Positions 44,635-55,600 of a stretch of DNA of 64,000 nt are shown in pieces (position 1 is the stretch's first letter; each line of letters starts with the position of its first letter). Below the pieces are notes generated by a model that made no database searches, had not been told where the DNA came from, and was given only the letters and a program-made list of their open reading frames with translations. Source of the DNA: Emticicia sp965283955 (GTDB taxonomy: Bacteria; Bacteroidota; Bacteroidia; Cytophagales; Spirosomataceae); NCBI GenBank assembly GCA_965283955.1, contig CBDIQW010000001.1:5332001-5396000 (forward strand), in the 5' to 3' direction. The position numbers and the translations under genes are program-made.

Positions 44635-45265
44635 TATAAAATAAATATATAAAGTATTTGTTTACTTTGTTTAGTATAAATGATTGATTGTAAGATGTTT
44701 GTATATTTGATTTAAGTTTTTTTTAAGTTTTATTTTTGTTTATTAGTATTGTACTTTTCTAAGACAAATAAAATTTGGCAGATGTTAAGATAGTCTTTGT
44801 TTTGATCTAAATTTATAATACTCAAAGATACATAGGTAGAAGTTTATTTGCAAGTAGAAAGGGTATAAATAATGGTTGCGGAGGAGGATAATGAAGCCTT
44901 TCCCCTACCGTATGAATTTCTGTATTAATAAGGTTTTCTATTGTGCTTAAATGTCGGTGAGCGGTATTTTTAAAGGATAAAAATATTAAATGGAGACTAT
45001 TTTTAATAGCTGTAGTTAATTTGCAATCTAAAAAATACCTAATGATTAGATAAAATTACTAAAATACAATTTAAATATAACTAATATAATTAGTATATTT
45101 TACTAAAACAGAATCAAAATTTAGTTATTAATGCTAATATATTTAGTAATTATATTTATTTTACTAACTGAGTATCTTTAGTATATATCTTACTTATTTT
45201 ATATTTCTATTTTCCAATAAATTTATTAACTTGCATCGTATTACTTAAACCAAAATTTTACGTAA
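44635..45265. other. AT-rich divergent intergenic region, dapD/gap
   Basis: No gene found. It contains the dapD promoter at 44823-44853 and, from about 45050 to 45190, a dense A/T stretch with short palindromes such as CTAATATAATTAG. No clear gap promoter; TAACTTGC at 45228-45235 is a weak -7 candidate. Confidence 0.6.
44823..44853 (-). promoter_or_regulatory. Promoter of dapD
   Basis: On the minus strand TTG (44851-44853), a 20-base spacer and TATCTTTG (44823-44830) match the consensus. The 5' leader would be about 185 bases. Confidence 0.65.
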
Positions 45266-46280
45266 ATGTCAAAAGTTAAAGTAGCAATTAATGGATTCGG
45301 ACGTATCGGTAAATTAGCCTATCGTCAAATTTATAACATGGAAGGAATTGATGTAGTAGCAATCAATGACTTAACAAGTCCTTCTACACTCGCTCATTTA
45401 TTGAAGTATGATAGTCTCTCAAGGACGATTTAACGCTACTGTTACATCGACTGAAAATAGCATTATTGTTAATGGTGATGAAATCAGAATTTATGCTCAA
45501 AAAAATCCAGCGGATATTCCTTGGGGAGAGCATGATGTTGATGTAGTATTGGAATGTACAGGTTTTTTTACTGATAAAGATAAAGCTGCTGCACACTTAA
45601 CTGCTGGTGCAAAAAGAGTAATTATCAGTGCCCCTGCAACTGGCGATTTGAAAACGATTGTATTCAATGTAAATCATAGCATCTTAGATGGTAGTGAAAC
45701 AATCATTAGCTGTGCAAGTTGTACGACAAACTGTTTAGCTCCAATGGCTAAAGTATTGAATGATAGCTTTGGAATTGTAGCTGGTAGCATGACAACAGTT
45801 CACGCTTATACTAACGACCAAAATACACTCGATGCTCCTCATGCTAAGGGTGATTTACGTAGAGCAAGAGCTGCAGCAGCTAACATTATACCAAATAGTA
45901 CTGGTGCTGCAAAAGCAATTGGTTTAGTTTTACCAGAATTGAAAGGTAAATTAGACGGTGGTGCTCAGCGTGTTCCAACAATCACTGGTAGCTTAACAGA
46001 ATTAACTTGTATTTTGAGCAAGAAAGTTACACTCGATGAAGTAAATGATGCAATGAAAGCAGCAGCAACTGAAAGTTTTGGATACAACACTGACGAAATC
46101 GTTAGTAGCGATATTATCGGAACAACTTTCGGTAGCTTATTTGATGCTACTCAAACTAAAGTTGTAACTGTTGGAGATAGCCAGTTAGTAAAAACTGTTA
46201 GCTGGTATGACAACGAAATGAGTTATGTAAGTCAACTTGTAAGAACTGTTAAGTACTTCGCTACACTGATTTCAAAATAA
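45266..46280 (+). CDS. gap: Glyceraldehyde-3-phosphate dehydrogenase, frameshifted at 45416
   Basis: The glycolytic enzyme oxidising glyceraldehyde 3-phosphate to 1,3-bisphosphoglycerate. The N-terminal Rossmann motif N-G-F-G-R-I-G-K is at residues 8-15. One extra C at 45416 breaks the frame; removing it gives K-Y-D-S-S-Q-G-R-F, matching the family. The catalytic cysteine lies in S-C-A-S-C-T-T-N-C (second Cys before T-T-N), and the phosphate-binding H-A-Y-T-N-D-Q and the C-terminal W-Y-D-N-E-M-S-Y are intact. Corrected length of about 337 aa is normal. The break in an essential, otherwise perfect enzyme points to sequence error. Confidence 0.95.
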
Positions 46281-46306
46281 TTTGTAGTCGTTTGATTACT
46301 TACAAT

Positions 46307-46333
46307 AAAAAAGGGCTGTAAAAGCCCTTTTTT
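46307..46333. terminator. Bidirectional terminator between gap and trmB
   Basis: AAAAAAGGGCT-GTAA-AGCCCTTTTTT between convergent genes. Confidence 0.9.
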
Positions 46334-46338
46334 ATTAC

Positions 46339-46998
46339 TTATTTCCGATTTTTAGACGCTAAATAATTGATTTTAAAGCCTTTAGCCACAAACAATTTTT
46401 CGTAATGAGTTTCAATCCCGAAGTGTTCTGCGAGTAATGGTGAGGTATATAAGTCGGTTGTTTGTCTTAAAATTTCAAATCCAGCCGCTGGAATCGTATC
46501 AAGAGAATACTCAAATAGAGGGTAATTATCGGTTTTGAAAAAGAAATCACCATCATTTTTAAGAACTTTTTTGTAAAGACCTAAATATCGACTGTTAGTA
46601 AGACGTTTCCGTTCTTCTTTGTCTCGTGGTTGAGGGTCAGGATGAATTAACCAAATCTCATCAACTTCGTTATCTTCAAAAAACTCTTCTAAAAAAGCCA
46701 TTGAAGTTCGCAAAAAAGCAATATTCTTAAGTCCCCAATCATTGGCACGTTTACTGCCACGAGCAATTCTGTCGCCTTTTATATCAATTCCAATAAAATT
46801 TTTATCAGGAAATTCTTTTGCTAAACCCGTTGTATATTCTCCTTTACCACAGGCCAGTTCAAGAACGATTGGATTAGAATTTTTAAAATATTTTTCTCTC
46901 CATTTGCCTTTGATGGTAGTGTATAGTTCTTTGCCTCTTTCGACAACATTTTCAGATTCTGCATTATGCTGAAATCTTGGTAATTTTCTTCTTGCCAC
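46339..46998 (-). CDS. trmB: tRNA (guanine-N7-)-methyltransferase TrmB
   Basis: A 219-residue SAM enzyme that makes m7G46 in tRNA variable loops. The SAM motif V-L-E-L-A-C-G-K-G-E-Y (about 45-55), G-I-D-I-K-G-D-R (about 70-77) and the family-specific I-W-L-I-H-P-D-P-Q-P-R-D-K-E-E-R-K-R-L (about 113-131, usually P-D-P-W-x-K-x-R-H-x-K-R-R) are all present, as is the closing T-x-Y-E-K-L-F block. Q-P-R-D replaces the usual W-P-K-K, as in other Bacteroidota. It is close to the folC gene but separated by an AT-rich spacer with a palindrome. Confidence 0.92.
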   Translation of the reverse strand: MARRKLPRFQHNAESENVVERGKELYTTIKGKWREKYFKNSNPIVLELACGKGEYTTGLAKEFPDKNFIGIDIKGDRIARGSKRANDWGLKNIAFLRTSMAFLEEFFEDNEVDEIWLIHPDPQPRDKEERKRLTNSRYLGLYKKVLKNDGDFFFKTDNYPLFEYSLDTIPAAGFEILRQTTDLYTSPLLAEHFGIETHYEKLFVAKGFKINYLASKNRK

Positions 46999-47021
46999 TC
47001 TCCTACTTTATTAATAAATTA

Positions 47022-47117
47022 TTGATTATCAAACACTTATACATTTTTAATTATAATACTTTTAGTATTTATATTTTTTATTATATTATTAAAATAAAAA
47101 TACTTTTAATAATATAA
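47022..47117. repeat. AT-rich spacer with recurring motif and inverted repeat
   Basis: Between trmB and folC lies a TTGATTATCA motif (47022-47031), then an imperfect A/T inverted repeat in which TTATATTATTAAAA (from about 47082) opposes TTTTAATAATATAA (to about 47118). It resembles the AT-rich hairpin upstream of gyrA in style, not in sequence. Confidence 0.5.
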
Positions 47118-47129
47118 AAACATTTAAAA

Positions 47130-48435
47130 CTATAAATTTTCTAATTCAGCTACTATGTAGGTACTCCCACCTACATAAATAAAGTCATCTTTTTGAGCCA
47201 AATTCTTAACAAGTTCAAGTGCTTCATTCACGCTGAGAATTGAATATCCTGATATTCCATGCGACTCAGCTATTTTCATCAAATTCTCAGCAGGCATAAA
47301 ACGAGGGTTTTCAGCTTGACAAAAATAGTAAATCCCATCTTTTGGAAATAAATCAAGAATTTCATCTATGTTTTTATCTTTCACAAAGCCAAGAATAAAA
47401 TACTTATTCTTAACTTTAAGCTTTGATATTTGAGCCAAAACACTTTTTATTCCATGCTCGTTATGAGCAGTATCACAAATGGTCAATGGAGATTCTGATA
47501 AGATTTGCCATCTGCCTTTCAAACCAGTTAAATCTACAACATTTGAAATACCATTTTTGAGAGCTTTATCTGAAATTTTAAAACGACATTGTATTGAGTA
47601 CTTCAACACTTTGAATCACTCCAGCAATATTTTTTAACTGATATTTACCAATCAATTGTGACGATAAATTTTCATACAATAAAGTTTCCTCTGCACCATC
47701 TACCACAAAAACATCAACTATCAACTTAGTTGATTGGCTTTCCTTTTCAATAATGTTGAGATTTTCTGAGGCAAAATAAATTTCAGAGTCTGTCAATTGT
47801 GCCTTTTCTAAAAAAACTGGCTTCGTTTCATCATTATATTCTGAAATTACAACTGGTACTTTTGGTTTAATAATACCGGCTTTTTCGCTGGCAATTTTTG
47901 GTAAAGTGTCACCCAAAATATTTACATGGTCAAAACCGATGTTTGTAATGACACAAAGTTCGGGTGTAATAATATTTGTTGAGTCAAGTCGACCACCAAG
48001 ACCTACCTCAATTACAGCTATATCTACTCTTTCTTTAGCAAAAAAATCAAATGCTATTCCAACACTCAATTCAAAAAAGGATGGTTGTAGTTGTTCTATA
48101 AAGTCTTTATGCTCTTGAACGAAAGAAATTATATTCGCTTTTTGAATTGATACACCATTTATTCTGAATCTTTCGGTATAATCTTTCAAGTGTGGAGAGG
48201 TATATAGCCCTGTTTTGTATCCCGCACTCTGCAAAATTGCCGATATAAAATGAGATGTACTGCCTTTTCCATTAGTACCTGCTACATGAATTGTTTTGAA
48301 CTTTAAATGTGGATTTCCTAAATATTCAGAAATTTTTAAAATATTAGTCAAATTTCCTTTAAATGCCTTCTCACCATCTCGATGAAAAACTGGGAGTAGA
48401 GAATATAAATAATCTATGGTTTCTTGATACGTCAT
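47130..48435 (-). CDS. folC: Bifunctional folylpolyglutamate/dihydrofolate synthase, frameshifted
   Basis: FolC adds glutamate to folates or dihydropteroate. The start at ATG 48435 (M-T-Y-Q-E-T-I-D-Y-L) is the family's start; a longer frame upstream is unrelated. The ATP P-loop V-A-G-T-N-G-K-G-S-T (about 50-59), S-P-H-L-K-D-Y-T-E-R (about 78-87), E-V-G-L-G-G-R-L-D-S-T-N and I-G-F-D-H-V are intact. One extra T on the coding strand (A run 47580-47583 on the plus strand) breaks the frame; corrected it reads N-T-M-S-F-K-I-S-D-K. The C-terminal Mur-ligase domain (C-D-T-A-H-N-E-H-G) follows. A CTGAGAATTGAATAT 15-mer occurs inside the coding region at 47233-47247. Confidence 0.92.
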
Positions 48436-48560
48436 TCGAGAAATAAACTTTAATACAAAGCTAAGAAGATAGTAGCAAAACAGAAAAGTATTTAGTTGAA
48501 TAAATGACAAATAAAAAAGGACATCCATTTGGATGCCCTTCAATTTTATCTTAAATCAGA

Positions 48561-49571
48561 TTAATTACCCGATTGAATATTAATGGTAATCGTTCCAGTT
48601 GCTCTCGGTGGTGGTGTGCCTTCAGGAGAAAGTACAGAACTAAGTTTTTGTTGAATATAATTTTTGTAAAAGTTCTGTACTGATGGACTAACCGTTGATG
48701 AAATTACGCTGATACCAACCACATCGCCTGAATCGTCAACTGTAACTTTAAAAACAATTTTGCCAGTTTCGGAAGAACCATCATTAGGTAAAGATAATTT
48801 TCTTTTACTCCACCCACTGAGTCCACCAATGGAAGCACCAGATCCTCCACCTTTACCAGGCTTACCCATCATACTTTTTCCATCTGGGGTTCCTCTTGGG
48901 TCTCCTTTATCACCGACTTCTCCTTTTTGACCATCACCATTATTGTTTCCGCCAACGCCATCACGAGTTCCAATTGTACCGTTGGATGAACTATTAGATT
49001 TCGCTCCACTTCCAGAACCCGTTCCACCTTTTTTCATTATCGAACCTTCTTCAACTGAACGCTTCACTGGTTCTGGTTTCGGTGGTTCTACTTTTGCAGG
49101 AGCAGGTTTAGCTTTTGTCTCTACTGGAGTAGGCTTAACTACTGGCTTAGTCTCAACCTTTTTTACAGGCTTATTATTTTCTTTTTCAGTTACTGGACTT
49201 TTCTCATCATCAGCCGTAATCACTGGTTTTGCAGGAGCTTCCTTCACTTTCACCTTTTCAACTTTCTCGACAGGTGGTGGCGTAACAATTGGCTTTGTTT
49301 TCAATGGCTTTGCTTCTGCCTCATCTTTTTCTGAAGGTTTTACATCATAGTTATTTGGTGAGATATTGGCTTTGTTAGTTGTTTGAATATCGCCACTCCC
49401 AACTAAGTCAACACCATAATTGAGTTCGACTCCCTCTGCTTCTTCAGGCGGTGTGTACATCAATTCTAAAAAAAACAGTAAACCCAAAAATAGAGCATAG
49501 ATGACTAAACTTAATAAAAAAGCAGTAGTTTGATTTTGCTTATTTTCGTTATCAAGTGATGCTGATTGCAT
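48561..49571 (-). CDS. TonB/TolA-like energy-transducing protein
   Basis: A 336-residue envelope protein with one N-terminal membrane helix (L-L-S-L-V-I-Y-A-L-F-L-G-L-L-F-F, about 19-34) and a long Pro/Lys/Glu-rich periplasmic stretch (about 70-180). A Gly-rich, collagen-like segment (G-Q-K-G-E-V-G-D-K-G-D-P-R-G, about 213-226) leads to a C-terminal TonB-like domain with G-K-I-V-F-K-V-T-V-D-D-S-G-D-V and G-T-I-T-I-N-I. This layout matches TonB or TolA proteins that couple the proton-motive force to outer-membrane processes through ExbB/ExbD-type motors. The motor genes are not in this window. The ATG at 49571 is the first of the frame. Confidence 0.8.
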   Translation of the reverse strand: MQSASLDNENKQNQTTAFLLSLVIYALFLGLLFFLELMYTPPEEAEGVELNYGVDLVGSGDIQTTNKANISPNNYDVKPSEKDEAEAKPLKTKPIVTPPPVEKVEKVKVKEAPAKPVITADDEKSPVTEKENNKPVKKVETKPVVKPTPVETKAKPAPAKVEPPKPEPVKRSVEEGSIMKKGGTGSGSGAKSNSSSNGTIGTRDGVGGNNNGDGQKGEVGDKGDPRGTPDGKSMMGKPGKGGGSGASIGGLSGWSKRKLSLPNDGSSETGKIVFKVTVDDSGDVVGISVISSTVSPSVQNFYKNYIQQKLSSVLSPEGTPPPRATGTITINIQSGN

Positions 49572-49662
49572 AGAATTTTATTTTAAATGACGAATTAATC
49601 GAATGACGATTTACGAATTATAAAAATTTATGTACCTATTTTGCTATGAGAAATATTCATAA

Positions 49663-49694
49663 AAAAACCTGTAAGTGTTGCTTACAGGTTTTTG
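49663..49694 (-). terminator. Terminator after the HU-SPOR gene
   Basis: AAAACCTGTAAG / CTTACAGGTTTT stem with loop TGTTG and flanking A and T runs; it can work in either direction. Confidence 0.85.
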
Positions 49695-49710
49695 ATATAA
49701 AACGAATAGA

Positions 49711-50820
49711 TTAGTTAGCTTTGATAATTGCTGGTCGTTCTCCAATCAATTTAGTGTGCTTTTCGGCAAGCTGTGTAGCTTCAGCATAAGAACTGGCTTC
49801 GGCAGCTACTACTTTTGATAATTCACCTACTTTAACAACACTTGGAGAGAAACCATTCTTTTGAAGAATAACTTGCAATTTTTCTACGTTTTCTAAACTT
49901 TTAAAAACACCTGAAACAATCAAATAACGCTTTTCAGTATTATTTATTGTTGAAACTACTGTCTCAACGTTTGGTTTTGCAATTGGTTTTGTAGCTTCTG
50001 TTTTAATCTCAATTGTTTTTGGAGCAACCTCAACTTTTGTAACTGGATTTGCTGGTTCTGGTTTTAGCTCAGTTGTAGCTAAAGGTTTTTCATCAAAATT
50101 GGGTTTGATGATTTCAGTTTCTGTAATAGGAGTTTTAACAGCAACTTTCTGAACTACTTCCTCTCTTTTAGGAATATAGTCGAGTGGATTAAAACTACTT
50201 TTGGCAGTATTGCTGCTACTTTTTGGACCTGCGAAAAGAACAACAAATAAGCCTGTCGATAAAAGTAAAATCGGAATAGAATAAAGTGCGTATGTCCAAC
50301 CAGTAGATTTTCTTACGGCAGTACTCGAATACGATGACTTATGAACCAAAAGTTCTTCAGCATCATCTTCAAAATTTTGACTATAAGTATATTTCTCTTT
50401 AGCAATTTGGCGTGGAAATAGACTATCAAAACCGAAACTTTCACTGTAAAAATTATTCTTTCTATCTGGCTCGAAAACTAAACTGTTTTCTTCATTCAAC
50501 ACAAAATTTCCAACTTTATCAAAACTAAATGTTTTTTCGGTGGCCAATGAATCTTTGATGTCGGTTACGAAAGATTGAATTTTTCGTTTAGCCTCATCAA
50601 TGGTTACACTCTCACGTCGAGAAATGTGTGTAGCTAACAATCCATCATCTTGTTTTAAAATCTCATTGAAAGCGATTCTTTTTTGTGGTGGCATTAATGA
50701 GCCACTAATTTCATTGAAACTTGAGGGTAAATAATTTGCGATAAAAGCCCCAAAGTTTGGTACGGTCACGTAATCGTGTTCGTATAATAAGGTACGGATA
50801 TGGTCAGCAACTGGTCTCAT
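49711..50820 (-). CDS. HU-CCDC81 and SPOR domain protein
   Basis: A 369-residue inner-membrane protein. The N-terminal about 125 residues comprise two CCDC81-like HU domains (L-L-Y-E-H-D-Y-V-T-V-P-N-F-G-A-F-I, about 12-28; S-F-D-K-V-G-N-F near 98), a Bacteroidota-specific form. A membrane helix (about 178-197) leads to a Thr/Lys/Pro-rich linker and a C-terminal SPOR domain (Y-L-I-V-S-G-V-F-K-S-L-E-N-V, about 300-313). SPOR domains bind denuded peptidoglycan at division sites. A cell-division or nucleoid-envelope link is suggested by this combination, but not shown here. Confidence 0.9.
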   Translation of the reverse strand: MRPVADHIRTLLYEHDYVTVPNFGAFIANYLPSSFNEISGSLMPPQKRIAFNEILKQDDGLLATHISRRESVTIDEAKRKIQSFVTDIKDSLATEKTFSFDKVGNFVLNEENSLVFEPDRKNNFYSESFGFDSLFPRQIAKEKYTYSQNFEDDAEELLVHKSSYSSTAVRKSTGWTYALYSIPILLLSTGLFVVLFAGPKSSSNTAKSSFNPLDYIPKREEVVQKVAVKTPITETEIIKPNFDEKPLATTELKPEPANPVTKVEVAPKTIEIKTEATKPIAKPNVETVVSTINNTEKRYLIVSGVFKSLENVEKLQVILQKNGFSPSVVKVGELSKVVAAEASSYAEATQLAEKHTKLIGERPAIIKAN

Positions 50821-50859
50821 GAGAGATATTATAAATTTGGAGTCCTTTGTAATGCTAAG

Positions 50860-52572
50860 TTAAAACGAAAAATTGACTCCTACAAGAAAATTCAAACCTT
50901 GTTGCGGATAATAGAGATAGCGTTCGTATTTCTTCCCTAAAATGTTATTCAATTTAACAAAAGCGGTGAATTGTTTCCCGAACAGATAATCAAACTCGGC
51001 ATTCATGTCAAAAATTGCTTTGTTAGTCACGAGTGCATTTGTAGTCGGATTTTTAGCAAAAGTCTTTCCGATGTAAGCCAAATCTAAATTTGCAATGAGT
51101 CTATCTGAAACGATTAAAGTGTTTCCCCACTTAACCGTGAAGAGTGGACGATGGAATGGTTTTTCGTAAGCTCTTCTTTGATAATGATTGATTTCAGTGC
51201 GAAGATATGTACGCCAGATTTGAGCTGGTTGGTAGTTTAATTGTACATTCACATTTACATATTGTGTTTTTAGACTATCGTACAATACTGCAAATTTTTG
51301 CAGTATCAGCCAAAATTTCGTTGGCTTTTGGAGCATAATTATTGAAATAATACAAGTTTTTGTAATATCCCATTGAGCCTCTAAAATTGAAGCTTAGCCC
51401 AGATACAATGTCTCCTTTACCACCAACGTAGTATTCCTGCAATTTTTCTGTATTTAATAATTGAGTTTGCGGTTTTAAGTATGGGTTTTCTGTCAAGAAA
51501 CTACCCAGTGTATTTCGAATAATATCGCCATCATATCCTGCAAAAACATAAATTAAGCTTGGAAATTTATAGGTAAGTTCAACCGTTGGATATCCTTTTG
51601 TACGATTGATTTTCTTGACTTCATCAAATTCATTGACCGCTTTATAACCAATACTTGCACCAAAACGATTGAGATTTACTTTAAATGATGGCTCAACTCT
51701 GAACAAATTTCTTTTGTCAACTTCACCGTCACTTGCGTTGTGCCATATTGGCATCGGCATCTACAACTGCAATAAATTTATCTTCAATAATTGGGAAATA
51801 AGCATTGAAAGTTGTTGTCCAATCGGTTTCTTGAGCAGCGTAGTTGTCTTTTAACGAACGAATATTTGTTTTCAAAGCATAATCGACTCTTGGATTTGGA
51901 GCAATGTTTTCAAAACCAACATTGAAGTTTAATGTGTTCAGAATCTGACGTATTTCTTTACGGTCAAACTCAACTCTTGGACGCTTGTATCCATAAAAAT
52001 AATATTGGTCACGATTGTAGGAAAGGCCGCCATTAATTTGAAATTTCTCAGCCAAATATTTTCCTGTTAACTCAGCTTTGTCATACATATTTGCAGAGTT
52101 TTTATCATCGACAGAGGCCACGACTTGTTGAGTTGTGCATAGCATGAACCCCGAAAATCATTTTACTATCTTGAGCAGAATTGACATACAATTCTCCAAA
52201 AATTCTTCCAAAATTTCCAGCTCCGAGACTTACATAATTATTGTATTTTTCTTCCTCTTCTTTCTTTTTTCCTCCATCGGGAGAAACCACAGTTGGATTA
52301 AATTTAACCTCTTCTATTCCCTTTAACTTACGGTCGAAGAAAGAATATTTCATCTGACGGTCTTCGGGATTTTGTTTTATGGGAGGAATTTTTTCAAAGA
52401 CACGATTGGCTGGTGGAAGCTCCACTTTACGGTCTTTTGTGATTACGATGTCATCATCTAATTGTGCAAAAACACTTGTACTTTTTATTAAAACTACGCC
52501 AAAAATTGACATAATTCTAAAAACCATAAAATTATTGAGCGGTAACGAGTTATTTATTTTGAGAAAATTCAT
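50860..52572 (-). CDS. TonB-receptor-like outer-membrane beta-barrel, three frameshifts
   Basis: One gene of about 570 codons cut into four frames by single extra bases near 52118, 51739 and 51295-51299; corrected joins read S-T-S-R-G-S-V-D-D-K, A-N-M-H-N-A-S-D-G-E and D-T-A-K-F-A-V-L-Y-D. The signal segment (S-I-F-G-V-V-L-I-K-S-T-S-V-F-A-Q, about 22-37) is followed by a short linker and alternating amphipathic strands with aromatic girdles, ending N-F-L-V-G-V-N-F-S-F, the classic outer-membrane terminus. No plug domain is visible, so it is a barrel of unknown cargo rather than a standard TonB receptor. It sits between the giant TPR gene and the HU-SPOR gene on one strand. Confidence 0.82.
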
Positions 52573-52646
52573 GTTTTTAAGTTTTTTTTAAGTTTACCCA
52601 CTTAACTTATTGATTATGAGTCTTTAAGAAAAAGACAACTAACAGG

Positions 52647-55600
52647 TTAATCTTTGTTTTCGATTTCTTTTAGTTTCTTCTTAGCTGCATCGATAGTATC
52701 GGGAGTATCCGAATTTTCAATGACTGATTTAAGCGTTGCTTTAGCCATAAAATAATCGTCCAAACCAATATAATTTTCCGTAATAAGCAAGAAACTTTTC
52801 TCATACCAATACACAAATTCTGAGAAATCTTGGGCTAATTCTTGTAAGGTTTTTATCGACTCTTTGTATTTTCTCGACTTATACTGCATCTCACCGATGA
52901 AATATTTCGCCTCCGCTCCATTGTTATCTTTGGCCATTGCAATCGTTTTCTTAAATTCTTCCTCGGCTTTTTGATAATCAGCTTTTTGCATATACGATTT
53001 TCCGAGTTGAAGTTGGGCTTTGTTAGTGGCTCCCATAACAATGCTTCCGCCATTATTGATAATTTCACGACAGAATACCATTACAGAGTCTTGATTACCC
53101 GTTGTATAATATGCATCCGCTAAACCTTGCCATGCCGTCACAATATCTCTTTTGTTTTGAGAAGTGACTAATACAGTTCTATAATTTGTAATCGCATTTC
53201 GGTAACTTTTGTTTGACACTTCAATGGATGCTGCACGCAATGCAGATTTTGTAACGAAAGTTGTGCGGTTATCGGCAATTACTTGACTATAAAACTTCAA
53301 AGCATTTGGTTTATCATTTGAAATATAATACGAGTCAGCAATGTAGTATTTTGCTTCAAAACTGTTGGTACTGTTAGGGTAATTCCTGATGTATTTTTGA
53401 AGAGCGGCAATTGCTTTATCGTATTTTTCATTCAAATATAAGTTTTTGGCTGACTCGTACTCCAAATTTTCAACCGAACCATTGGCTGGGTTTACTTTCT
53501 TGTATTCATCAACTACCGTAGAAAAATCTTCTGGACGACTTCCACTGAATTTAGGCTTTCTTGCAAACCTAATAAAGCATTATCCGCTTCATCTGACGCC
53601 CCGTAACGTTGCAAAATAACTTTATAATCAATGATTGCAGCTTCAAAGTTTTTCATGTTCGAATATGCCAAGGCTCTTTTTGCCAATGCTTTTGGCATTA
53701 ATGCACTTTTCGGACGGTCACGAACCATTTTGCTCAAAATCGTGATAGCACTTTGGTTATTTCCTTTGTCAAGTTCTAAAGCACCACTTTGATAAAGAGC
53801 ATCGTCAACTAAACGAGAATTTGGATATTGTGTAGAAAGTCTATCAAAAAGTTGTTGAGCTTCTTGATTTTTGCCCAAAAAGGTGAGTGTGAGTGCTTTC
53901 TGGTACATGGCGTAATCTTTCTCTGTCTTATTTTCTTTGATTGCTTGGTCATAATAGGTGATGGCATCATTATAATTTTTTGTTGCCAAATAACAATCTC
54001 CAATTCTTACCAAAGCATCTTCAAAATTTTGTCGACTGCTTTCATCTCGCTTTCCTTTCAAAAACTCTTTAAAATAATTACTTGCTTGTTTATAGTCTTT
54101 GTTATTATAGATTAAATAAGCCAGTCCATAGCGACTCTTTTGTCTCAGAACTTCATTCGAGCCATTGATAACATCTTTATACAAAGCTTCAGCTTCTGGA
54201 GATTTAATCGCATAGGCAGCTTCAGCTTTCCAAAACTGTGCGTTATTCTTTAGTTCAGCATCAATTGATTGCGACAATGATTTATCAAAATACTGAATGG
54301 CACGAGTGTATCGCTCAGCATTAAAATCTAATACTCCTTGATTGTAGCAAAGGCGTTGGTATGCCAAGTTGATTTTGCTGGTACGTTTCTTTAAGCTCTC
54401 TATATAAGAAATTGCTTGTGAATAATTGTTTGAGTCGAAAAGTACATCGCTCAAAATTTCATTTACCTCATCTTCATATTTTCCATTGGGATAATTTTTA
54501 AGATAATCTTGTAATTCATTGATTCCCTGTTGATTATTTCCTAAATCAATTCCTACTTTAGCATAATTAAATTGAGCTTCTTCTTTAATAACTTTGTCAA
54601 AATTGGCAGATTTTGCACGGTCAAATGCAGCTAAAGCTGCATTCAAATCATTGACTTTCAATGAAGAAATGCCTAAATAATAAGCCGCTTGTTGACCAAT
54701 TTCAGTATTTTGTGCAGCAATTTTCTTGAAATTTTCAACTGCTTTGTCAAAAACATTGGTTTTATATAAACTGTAAGCATGTCGGAAAGTAACTTGATTT
54801 GAAACAGCTCCACGTTTAAAATTTCTGAATTTTTCATAATATTTTGCGGCTTTCACAAAATCATCCTTGAAATAGCAAACCTCAGCCGTTACTAAACAAA
54901 TATCGTCTATTTTTTTTCCATTCGGTTTTTCTATGATTGGTTCGGTATAGGCTAAAAGTTCATCATTCTTCTTTTGTACATATAAAATATTAGCAATCCA
55001 ATTCGGGATTTCTATTCTATATGGATTCACATTTTCAACCCTTTTTAAATCAGTGAGTGCAGCATCATAATTTTCATTTTTATAATTTATCACACCTGCA
55101 TAATAAGCAGAATGCGATTGATAATCGGATGCAACAATTTTTACCTCATTGAAAATTGGTAACGCTCGCTGAAAATTATTTGTTTGGTAATAAGATACCG
55201 CTAATTTATATTTCATTTCGAGCAATTGCTGACTATCACTCGCATCAGTCGTGGCTTTTTCGAGATAGACTATAGCTTTGTTATAATCTCCTTGGTCGTA
55301 GAAATATTTGCCTAAATCATTATAAATAACTTTGGCTTTTGGGTGGTCGGAGTGGTTGACCACAAAACGCTCAATTTCAATATCGGCATCAATGGCTTTT
55401 GCATATAAACCTGATAATGCAGAATAGTACTCAGCATTGGTTAAATTGAACTCATTTTCTTTGAGTGTTTTTTCGGTGAGCTGTATATAATGCTTGAATT
55501 CTTCACGGGAAGCTGTGTAAACTTTTTTCTGAAAAAGTTCGATTCCTTTGTTGTAGTGAGATTCGGGGTCAGTGTATGCAAGCGTATTTTGCGAATGCGA

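Noticed and set aside
45266..46280. gap, rpsP, pnp and other broken genes as pseudogenes
   Set aside because: Each is essential or nearly so and is fully conserved apart from one or a few single-base changes, mostly in homopolymers; sequence error is the simpler explanation.
48943..49350. 135-codon frame opposite the TonB/TolA-like gene
   Set aside because: It is the antisense of a Pro/Lys/Gly low-complexity region, which leaves long open frames on the other strand.
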